Notes under the pieces: model-generated
The model's input: only the letters and a program-made list of their open reading frames with translations
Told to the model about the DNA's origin: nothing
Database searches by the model: none
Translations under genes and position numbers: made by a program
Shown: positions 1-5,279 of the stretch, piece by piece
How the letters are laid out: each line of letters begins with the position of its first letter
Numbering within the stretch: the stretch's first letter is position 1
Assembly (NCBI GenBank): GCA_964250215.1
Contig: CAXUEX010000172.1
Location: forward strand, 1-5,599
Direction: 5' to 3'
DNA: 5,599 bases
From: DAIDJM01 sp964250215
GTDB lineage: Bacteria; Pseudomonadota; Alphaproteobacteria; Acetobacterales; Acetobacteraceae

Positions 1-95
1 GCACGATGGTGCGCTAAGAGAGCGCCGATTACGTAACGATCTTAATGGTTGCTACTTGGGTGGGTGCTGCCGCTCGGGTTTGACGTCGCGCTGGC

Positions 96-138
96 ATGGA
101 TGGCTTCGTCGCAAGCGCTTCTCGCAACGACGGCGACA
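96..138. repeat. Candidate dispersed palindromic intergenic repeat
   Basis: The stretch contains CGTCG (107-111) and its reverse complement CGACG (128-132), enclosing the 8-bp palindrome AAGCGCTT (113-120). The wording GGATGGCTTCGTCGC followed by CTCGCAACGACGG closely resembles, from memory, the short palindromic repeats scattered between genes in many alphaproteobacterial genomes, whose typical form reads GGCTTCGTCGC...CTCGCAATGACG. Only one copy is visible, so the repeat status is an inference. It lies in gene-free DNA, where such elements usually sit. Confidence 0.4.
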
Positions 139-302
139 GCGCGAGTCATGCGCAACGAGACTTTGCATTAGAACATGCGGCCTTGTTCGTGGTTCGCGTC
201 GTCTGATGGAATGCCGCCTGGGATGGCGGGCGGACGGTCGGCGCCGCGGACCGGGGGCACGCAGATGGCGCTGCGCTGATGCGAACTGAGCGTGCCGAAC
301 GA

Positions 303-328
303 TTTCAGTTTGTTTCAGAAGCTTTCAG
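303..328. repeat. Three TTTCAG direct repeats at 10-bp spacing
   Basis: TTTCAG occurs at 303-308, 313-318 and 323-328, each copy starting exactly 10 bp after the last, with unrelated 4-bp spacers (TTTG, AAGC). On the other strand this reads CTGAAA three times. Tandem hexamers in phase with one helical turn are the usual layout of sites for OmpR/PhoB-type winged-helix response regulators. The array lies just beyond the hairpin that follows the minus-strand receiver gene. Its target is unclear, since no gene starts nearby on either strand. It could alternatively act as RNA in the 3' end of the receiver transcript. Confidence 0.45.
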
Positions 329-331
329 CGG

Positions 332-349
332 CATCGCGCCAGCGCGATG
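332..349 (-). terminator. Hairpin after the receiver gene, possible terminator
   Basis: CATCGCGC (332-339) and GCGCGATG (342-349) are perfect reverse complements separated by two bases, giving in RNA a stem of about 7 bp with a 4-nt loop. It begins 11 nt after the stop codon of the minus-strand receiver gene at 361. The position and GC-rich stem suggest transcript ending or 3'-end protection. No U-tract follows on the minus strand (the next bases read CCGCTGAAAG), so this is not a canonical intrinsic terminator. Confidence 0.45.
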
Positions 350-360
350 GGGCCCGTCGC

Positions 361-738
361 CTATGATCGAGCATCCTCGGCGCGGAGCAATGCTTCGTCT
401 ATTTGTTCCAGAAGCCGATCAAAATCGACTGGCTTGGCATGATAATCATCGCATCCGGCCTCCAGGGCGCGCGCGCGGTCGGAGGTCATGGCGTGCGCGG
501 TCAAGGCGATCACTTGCGGACGGCTTGGTTGCGCGCGTAGCTTGCCGGCGACCGTCCAGCCATCCATGACGGGCAGATTCATGTCGAGCAGCACGATGTC
601 CGGCGTCTCGGCCGCCACCTGATCGAGTGCCTGCTGGCCATCGTGCGCCAGGGCGACGACAAAGCCTCGCCGGCGCAGCCGCCGGGAGAGGAAATCCCAT
701 ATTTCCTCGTGGTCCTCTACCAGCAGTATCTTCGTCAT
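361..738 (-). CDS. Single-domain response regulator (CheY/DivK-like receiver)
   Basis: This 125-residue protein is one complete receiver domain with no output domain. The acidic pocket is Glu8-Asp9 in LLVEDHEE, the phospho-acceptor is Asp52 in IVLLDMNLPVMDGW, the switch Thr is Thr80 in IALTAHA, and the conserved Lys is Lys102 in HAKPVDF. All residues needed for phosphorylation are therefore present. Such proteins act in the cytoplasm as phosphate shuttles or by binding partners. The ATG at 738-736 has GGGAAG 7 nt upstream (plus-strand 746-751). The gene is divergent from the transporter-hybrid kinase pair, so that kinase is the obvious candidate partner, but this is inferred from proximity only. 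The length is normal for a stand-alone receiver. A role in chemotaxis is not supported, as no che genes are visible. Confidence 0.93.
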   Translation of the reverse strand: MTKILLVEDHEEIWDFLSRRLRRRGFVVALAHDGQQALDQVAAETPDIVLLDMNLPVMDGWTVAGKLRAQPSRPQVIALTAHAMTSDRARALEAGCDDYHAKPVDFDRLLEQIDEALLRAEDARS

Positions 739-826
739 CTTCAGGCTTCCCGAAACGGAGGCGGGGCGGCGAAGCGTTCACGGGTTCGCCGTTCGTCATG
801 ACACGATATCCGCCAAGGAGCGAACC
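739..826. promoter_or_regulatory. Divergent intergenic region with both translation starts
   Basis: The 88 bp between the start codons of the receiver (minus) and the transporter (plus) must hold the promoters for both directions unless transcription begins further out. Plus-strand AAGGAG at 815-820 lies 6 nt before ATG 827, a near-ideal Shine-Dalgarno. On the minus strand GGGAAG (746-751) lies 7 nt before ATG 738. I could not identify a convincing -35/-10 pair in either direction. A shared control region could co-regulate the receiver and the transporter-kinase operon. Confidence 0.55.
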
Positions 827-2611
827 ATGCCAAGGGCCGCCACGGACATCTCCGGGCCGGATAGTGCCGGGCAGCTATCCGCCGCGATCGGGGTCATTGC
901 CAGCGGCGTGGTGGTGGCCGCGTTGTATTTCGGGCAGGAGCTGTTCGTTCCGCTCGTTCTCGCTGGGCTGTTAGCGTTCATCTTGGCGCCCCTGGCCGGG
1001 TTGCTGCAGCGCGCTCATGTGCCTCGGGCAATCGCGGTGTTGTCGGCCGTAGTTTTGGCATTCGGCGCCATCGGTTTGCTGGGCGCCGTTGTCGCCCACC
1101 AGATCGGGCAACTGGCTGCTGGCCTGCCGAGATACGAAGCGACGGTGTTGGCGAAGTGGCACCGGCTTACGGACACCGGCGGGCTTCTCGCGCCGCTGAT
1201 CGGCGATCTCGGGCTCCCAGGAAATGCCGGGTTGGAGGGAGCGCCGTTCAGCCGCGGGGCCGTCATATCGCTTGCGGAACGGTTTGCCCAGCCTGTGCTC
1301 AGTCCGCTCGCCACGGCGGGGGTCGTGCTGGTCTTCGTGTTATTCATATTGCTCTACAGCGAGGATCTGCGCGATCGCTTCGTTCGGCTTGTCGGGCGGC
1401 AGGATTTGCACCGCACCATTTTCGCGCTGAACGATGCGGGGCGCCGCCTGTCCCGTTATTTCTTGTCTCAGCTTTTGCTGAACGCCAGTTTTGGAACGTG
1501 GATCGGCGTGGGCCTGTTGTTGATTGGGCTGCCGGGTGCCGTGCTGTGGGGCATATTGGCAATGCTGATGCGCTTCGTGCCGTTCATCGGAATTTTCATT
1601 GCGGTGGTGCCGCCGCTGGCCATTGCGACGGCGAGTGCTCCGGGATGGTCCCCCGCGATCCTGGTGCTCGCCCTGTTTCTCGGCAGCGAACTGGTCATGG
1701 GGCAGGTGATCGAGCCGCAAGTCTATGGTCACAACACCGGGCTTTCGCCCATTGCTGTCATCGTCGCGACCGGCTTCTGGGCGCTTATCTGGGGCGCGGT
1801 GGGTCTGCTGCTGGCCACGCCGCTGACTGTGTGCCTGGTGGTTATCGGGCGGCATGTCGAGCAGCTGGCTTTTTTCGACGTGATGCTCGGCGACACGTCA
1901 CCTCTTACGCCTGCCGAGACGTTCTACCAGCGCGCGCTGGAGGGTCGGTCGCTCAAATTGGCGCGGTCGGCGCGGGCGCAGATCGCTGCCGCATCGCGGG
2001 CGGAGTATTACGACGATGTTGCCCTGCCGGCGTTGCGGCTGGCGCAGTGCGATCGGGTGCGCGACACGCTGGCGTTCGAACGACTCGAGTCGGTGCACCA
2101 GCAGATCGATTTGCTTCTCCGCGCCTTGAACCCTTCACTGGCTTCCGGGGCGGCACGAGACACTGTTCCGGGACGCGCCGAAATTCCGCAATCCTGGCGG
2201 CGCGCGGACGCCGTTTTGTGCGTACCGGGCCGTGGGCAGCTCGACGATCTGGCGGCTTCGATGGCGGGGCAAACGTTGCAGGAAGCTGGGTTCGGTGCGC
2301 GATGCGAGCCGAATTTGATACTGGATGGTGCGGGTGTTCTGGATTTCGATCTGAGCAGCGTGCGTCTCTGCTGCCTTTCGGTGCTGGAAGCCGGTGCGAG
2401 TCCCGCTGCCGTGCGGTATTTTGTGCGGCGGACTATTCGGGTTATGCCGAAAGCCACCATCGTTGTCGGACTTTGGAAGGAAACCGGCGACTCCGCTTTG
2501 CTTGCCGCCCTGCGATCGGAGGGCGGCAATGAGCATCTCGTGCTCTCGATCGGCGAATTGCTGGCGTTCATGCGTGCGATTTGCAACCAGAGGGAGGCCG
2601 AATTTGTCTGA
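827..2611 (+). CDS. AI-2E/PerM-family transporter with long C-terminal soluble module
   Basis: This 594-residue inner-membrane protein has about eight hydrophobic segments near residues 18-38, 40-60, 67-90, 158-178, 218-240, 241-268, 275-291 and 305-343. The last carries the family signature PQVYGHNTGLSP followed by a Gly-rich helix and LLATPLTV. A soluble loop (about 91-157) sits between helices 3 and 4, as in the family. Members export or exchange small molecules or ions. The AI-2 name is historical and does not prove a quorum-signal substrate. Typical members are about 350 residues. Here residues 345-594 add a cytoplasmic tail: a helical stretch (about 360-435, including YYDDVALPALRLAQ), then an alternating beta/alpha domain (about 461-590) with strands AVLCVP, VRLCCLS, TIVVGLW and HLVLS. 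ATG 827 follows AAGGAG by 6 nt. The stop overlaps the kinase start. Substrate unknown. Confidence 0.88.
   Translation: MPRAATDISGPDSAGQLSAAIGVIASGVVVAALYFGQELFVPLVLAGLLAFILAPLAGLLQRAHVPRAIAVLSAVVLAFGAIGLLGAVVAHQIGQLAAGLPRYEATVLAKWHRLTDTGGLLAPLIGDLGLPGNAGLEGAPFSRGAVISLAERFAQPVLSPLATAGVVLVFVLFILLYSEDLRDRFVRLVGRQDLHRTIFALNDAGRRLSRYFLSQLLLNASFGTWIGVGLLLIGLPGAVLWGILAMLMRFVPFIGIFIAVVPPLAIATASAPGWSPAILVLALFLGSELVMGQVIEPQVYGHNTGLSPIAVIVATGFWALIWGAVGLLLATPLTVCLVVIGRHVEQLAFFDVMLGDTSPLTPAETFYQRALEGRSLKLARSARAQIAAASRAEYYDDVALPALRLAQCDRVRDTLAFERLESVHQQIDLLLRALNPSLASGAARDTVPGRAEIPQSWRRADAVLCVPGRGQLDDLAASMAGQTLQEAGFGARCEPNLILDGAGVLDFDLSSVRLCCLSVLEAGASPAAVRYFVRRTIRVMPKATIVVGLWKETGDSALLAALRSEGGNEHLVLSIGELLAFMRAICNQREAEFV
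2591..2597 (+). promoter_or_regulatory. Shine-Dalgarno that fixes the kinase TTG start
   Basis: AGGGAGG lies inside the end of the transporter gene and ends 6 nt before TTG 2604-2606. It is the only strong ribosome site near the kinase start. It supports translation from TTG rather than from an in-frame GTG at 2394, which would lie deep within the transporter gene. The arrangement implies translational coupling, with ribosomes finishing the transporter at TGA 2609-2611 positioned to restart. Confidence 0.8.
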
Positions 2612-5153
2612 AGCATCCGCCGCGGCGTTGCATGCCGAACAGCCGGCGCGCCACCCGATCGAGCGCCTGATTGTTGCCGCAGCGTTGTTGTTCCTGATCG
2701 GGGTGGGCGCCTCGGCGACCTATCTGGTTCTGCAGAACCGGCTGACGGTCTTTGTCGCCTTGCAGAACGCGCGGATCATTGCAGCGGAACGCTTGCTGTC
2801 TGCCATGAAGGATGTGGAAACCGGTGAGCGTGGATACGTCATTACCGGAAAAGAGAGCTATTTGGAGCCTTATTACGCGGGCGCGAAGCAAGTGCCGGCG
2901 CTGCTTGCCGCGGTGCAGGATAACGGGACGCTGGACAATTTGCCGCAGCGGGTGGACGCCAAATTGTCAGTGACCGGCCGGATGCTCGCCTTGCGGCGGT
3001 CCGGCATCGTGGAGGACCGACAGCTCGATGCGCTGAGCGCGGAAAGCAAACTGGCGATGGACCGGGTTCGAGCGAGCATTGCTGGTGTGCAGCACCGCTT
3101 GCAGGCGCAGGTCGCGCATGAGCAACGAGTCGCGGCGGGCCGGGATGCCGGGCTCATCGGGATCGCCGCACTTTCCATTATCGGCTGTATCGCCGGCATT
3201 GCGTTGGTGGCGCAGCGGCGGCGACGTTCGGAACAGGAGAGCCGCCGCCGACTGACCTTAAGCGAAGAGCGTTTTCGCACGCTGATCGAGGCCAGCACGT
3301 CGATCATCTGGGTGATGTCCTCCGATGGCCGGTTCAGTGAACCGCAACGCGCCTGGAGCGCCTTCACCGGAGAGGATTTCGCGGCCATTCAGGATAGCAA
3401 GTGGATGCATGGCATCCATCCGGATGACCGCTCGGAGATCATGGACAACTGGCCGCAGGCGATCCGCGCCGGGGCACCGTTCACGCTGGAACACCGGCTG
3501 CGCCGCGCCGATGGACGTTGGCGCAACATGCTGATCCGCAGCGTGCCGGTTCACGATCCTGACGGGGGTATTCGCGAGTGGGTGGGGACGCATACCGACA
3601 TCACGGAGCAGCGCGAGGCGGAAGCGGATCTGCTGACCGCGAAGGACGCGGCCGAGGACGCCAACCGCGCGAAAAGCCAGTTTCTCGCGAACATGAGTCA
3701 TGAGCTGCGCACGCCGCTTTCGGCCGTGATCGGCTACAGCGAGATGCTGGAGGAGGAGATCGAGGATCTGGGTGCCGTTTCCCTGGTTGAGGACGTGCGC
3801 AAAATCCGCAGCAATGCGCGCCACCTGCTCAGCTTGATCAACGACGTGCTGGATCTTTCCAAGATCGAGGCGGAGCGGATGACGACGTATCCCGAGGATT
3901 TCGACACGGAGACGCTGTTGCGGGACGTTGCCTCCACGGTGCAGACCCTTGTCGCCAAGAAGCAGAATACGCTTGCCTTGGACATCGGCACCGGGGCGGC
4001 GCTGGGGGCGATGCACACGGACCAGGTGAAGCTGCGGCAATGCCTGTTCAACCTGATCAGCAACGCCAGCAAATTCACCGAGAACGGCACGATCACGCTC
4101 CGCGCCCGGCGTGCCGACAACATGCTCACGTTCGAGATCGCCGATACCGGGATTGGCATGTCGGAGGAACAGCTTGCCGGGCTGTTCGAACGCTTCAAGC
4201 AGGCCGATTCATCGACCACCCGCCGATTTGGCGGCACGGGTCTGGGCCTGGCGATCACCCGCGCGTTCTGCCGCCTGCTGGGTGGCGACGTTACTGTCGA
4301 GAGCGAATCAGGTCGGGGCTCGACATTTATCATCCGGATACCCGCGGAGTTGCCCGAGGCCGCTCCGGATACGCAACTGAACCCCGTTGTGAGCGGCAGC
4401 GGTGGTGAGCAGCTTGTGCTGGTGATCGATGACGATGCCAGCCAGCGCGATTTATTAACGCGGTTCCTGGAGCGCAAGGGCTTCAAGGTGGCGACCGCGG
4501 CCGACGGCCGGAGCGGGCTGGACGTGGCCCGGCAATTGAAACCCCGCGCGATCCTTCTGGACGTGATGATGCCGCAAATGGACGGCTGGTCGGTTCTGAC
4601 GGCGCTGAAGGCGGATCCGGAACTCGCCGCGACACCCGTGGTGCTCGTGACCTTTGTGAACGATCCGGCGCTGGGCGAATCTTTGGGGGCTGCGGAGCTG
4701 ATTCCCAAACCGGTCGATTGGGAAAAACTGGCTCAGGTAATGGAGCGGTTTCGTGGCGATGGCGATCTACTGGTGGTGGATGACGATGCCGATACGCGGC
4801 AGAGATTGCGGGTTGTGCTGGAACGCAGCGGGTGGCGTGTTGTGGAGGCGGAGAACGGACGGGCCGCGCTGGAGGCGGTGAAACGGCGCATGCCGCAACT
4901 GATCTTGCTGGACATCACGATGCCGGTGATGGACGGTTTTGCCTTCCTGCGCGAGTTGCGCGACGAGCCGAATGGCCGCGATGTGCCGGTTGTGGTGCTG
5001 ACCGCTCGGGACCTGACGCCGGGCGATCTTGAACGCTTGAAAGGGGCGGACCGCGTTTTGTCGAAGGGGGAAAGCAGTCTTCGTGCCTTGGCGGACGAGG
5101 TGATCGCCCTGGCGGGGCAGCCGCATGTTGCTGGGGATCGGCCGGGGGGATAG
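2604..5153 (+). CDS. Hybrid sensor histidine kinase, CHASE3-PAS-HisKA-HATPase-REC-REC
   Basis: This 849-residue membrane kinase starts at TTG, 6 nt after AGGGAGG and overlapping the transporter gene by 8 bp. TM1 (about 22-43) and TM2 (about 183-203) enclose a periplasmic CHASE3 domain with ETGERGY (72-78). A PAS/PAC domain spans about 220-335, then a coiled linker. The H-box SHELRTP places the phospho-His at 366. The ATPase shows the N-box Asn487 (NLISNASKF), G1 at Asp514 (DTGIGM), the F-box LFERFKQAD and G2 GGTGLGL (543-549). REC1 (about 604-720) has Asp609-611, phospho-Asp653, Thr683 and Lys702. REC2 (about 723-840) has Asp726-728, phospho-Asp770, Thr800 and Lys821. Everything needed for autophosphorylation and transfer to both receivers is intact. 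There is no HPt or DNA-binding output. CHASE3 ligands are generally unknown. The divergent free receiver is a plausible further phosphate acceptor. Confidence 0.93.
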   Translation: MSEASAAALHAEQPARHPIERLIVAAALLFLIGVGASATYLVLQNRLTVFVALQNARIIAAERLLSAMKDVETGERGYVITGKESYLEPYYAGAKQVPALLAAVQDNGTLDNLPQRVDAKLSVTGRMLALRRSGIVEDRQLDALSAESKLAMDRVRASIAGVQHRLQAQVAHEQRVAAGRDAGLIGIAALSIIGCIAGIALVAQRRRRSEQESRRRLTLSEERFRTLIEASTSIIWVMSSDGRFSEPQRAWSAFTGEDFAAIQDSKWMHGIHPDDRSEIMDNWPQAIRAGAPFTLEHRLRRADGRWRNMLIRSVPVHDPDGGIREWVGTHTDITEQREAEADLLTAKDAAEDANRAKSQFLANMSHELRTPLSAVIGYSEMLEEEIEDLGAVSLVEDVRKIRSNARHLLSLINDVLDLSKIEAERMTTYPEDFDTETLLRDVASTVQTLVAKKQNTLALDIGTGAALGAMHTDQVKLRQCLFNLISNASKFTENGTITLRARRADNMLTFEIADTGIGMSEEQLAGLFERFKQADSSTTRRFGGTGLGLAITRAFCRLLGGDVTVESESGRGSTFIIRIPAELPEAAPDTQLNPVVSGSGGEQLVLVIDDDASQRDLLTRFLERKGFKVATAADGRSGLDVARQLKPRAILLDVMMPQMDGWSVLTALKADPELAATPVVLVTFVNDPALGESLGAAELIPKPVDWEKLAQVMERFRGDGDLLVVDDDADTRQRLRVVLERSGWRVVEAENGRAALEAVKRRMPQLILLDITMPVMDGFAFLRELRDEPNGRDVPVVVLTARDLTPGDLERLKGADRVLSKGESSLRALADEVIALAGQPHVAGDRPGG

Positions 5154-5186
5154 GGAGATCTGGAAGTTTCGCCAAATAGTTAACGC

Positions 5187-5204
5187 GTAGGGCCACAACC
5201 CTAC
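5187..5204. promoter_or_regulatory. 18-bp dyad GTAGGG-N6-CCCTAC, candidate operator
   Basis: GTAGGG (5187-5192) and CCCTAC (5199-5204) are perfect inverted 6-mers around the spacer CCACAA. The centre lies about 84 nt before the GTG start of the surface-protein gene. The size and symmetry fit a dimeric regulator, for example a LuxR/FixJ-type helix-turn-helix protein, but I cannot name one. As RNA it would be only a 6-bp stem with no U-tract directly behind it, so an operator seems likelier than a terminator. Confidence 0.35.
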
Positions 5205-5230
5205 TTGCAGGCGAGTGGGTTTTCGGGCAT

Positions 5231-5238
5231 TTAACCAT
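5231..5238 (+). promoter_or_regulatory. TTAACCAT, CtrA-like half-site
   Basis: TTAACCAT matches the 8-bp half-site associated with the alphaproteobacterial cell-cycle regulator CtrA, whose full consensus is TTAA-N7-TTAA. The full two-part site is absent: the nearest other TTAAC is at 5180-5184, too far away to form it. The motif lies 41 nt before the GTG start, within promoter range. An 8-mer can arise by chance, so this is a weak call. Confidence 0.25.
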
Positions 5239-5253
5239 TGCGGGCGGACAACG

Positions 5254-5273
5254 CTCCCCGGTTCCTGGGGAGG
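5254..5273 (+). promoter_or_regulatory. Hairpin that covers the Shine-Dalgarno of the next gene
   Basis: CTCCCC (5254-5259) and GGGGAG (5267-5272) are perfect reverse complements with a 7-nt loop, and a G-U pair can close it further. The 3' arm is the ribosome-binding site itself: GGGGAGG (5267-5273) ends 6 nt before GTG 5280. In the folded mRNA the site would be hidden, so translation could be controlled by opening the hairpin. TTTT follows at 5274-5277, so it also looks like a weak intrinsic terminator. The two readings are not exclusive. Confidence 0.5.
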
Positions 5274-5279
5274 TTTTCC

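Larger units (their letters stand above)
1..360. other. Gene-poor leading region with small dyads
   Basis: I see no convincing gene here. All three minus-strand frames are closed by stops within positions 14-54. On the plus strand one frame stays open from position 2 to a TGA at 287-289, but its product is dominated by Arg, Cys and Trp and has no recognisable motif, as expected of an out-of-frame reading of GC-rich DNA. Another frame ends at TAA 15-17, so the tail of an upstream gene could lie there, but too little is present to tell. Small structures are visible: GCGCT/AGCGC (11-15 and 21-25, 5-nt loop) around that TAA, the 8-bp palindrome TTACGTAA (29-36), CCGCC/GGCGG (214-218 and 225-229) and CGGTC/GACCG (235-239 and 249-253). 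The stronger elements are listed separately. Confidence 0.6.
5154..5279. promoter_or_regulatory. Intergenic control region before the surface-protein gene
   Basis: These 126 bp separate the kinase stop from the GTG of the next gene and carry three structured elements listed separately: an 18-bp dyad, a TTAACCAT motif and a Shine-Dalgarno hairpin. A second TTAAC, inside the palindrome GTTAAC (5179-5184), lies 51 bp upstream of TTAACCAT. No clear intrinsic terminator for the kinase operon and no convincing sigma-70 promoter could be picked out. The density of dyads suggests that the downstream gene has its own control and is not simply part of the operon. Confidence 0.5.

Noticed and set aside
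56..289. Plus-strand open frame of 77 codons (open back to position 2)
   Set aside because: Arg/Cys/Trp-heavy product, TTG start without a convincing ribosome site, no motif; it runs through palindromic elements. Consistent with chance openness in GC-rich DNA.
279..569. Plus-strand open frame overlapping the receiver gene
   Set aside because: Antisense to a clear response regulator and low-complexity Arg-rich; no ribosome site or recognisable domain.
752..778. EcfG-type general-stress promoter (GAAAC ... CGTT) before the transporter
   Set aside because: One mismatch to GGAAC and an 18-bp gap where 16-17 is usual; too weak to call.
1156..2532. Long (458-codon) plus-strand frame inside the transporter gene
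   Set aside because: Shadow of the real frame: Arg/Gly/Cys-rich, no transmembrane or domain pattern, whereas the overlapping frame has the full AI-2E family pattern.
827..2611. Direct role in autoinducer-2 quorum sensing
   Set aside because: The family name comes from an early member; no luxS or lsr genes are visible, and many members move other solutes or ions.
3258..4708. Long minus-strand frames (260 and 324 codons) opposite the kinase
   Set aside because: Shadow frames opposite conserved kinase motifs; compositions such as Ser/Arg-rich runs are typical of antisense readings of high-GC genes.
5205..5235. Sigma-70 promoter TTGCAG with a -10 near CATTTAAC
   Set aside because: Both hexamers match the consensus poorly, and the key -10 positions are missing.
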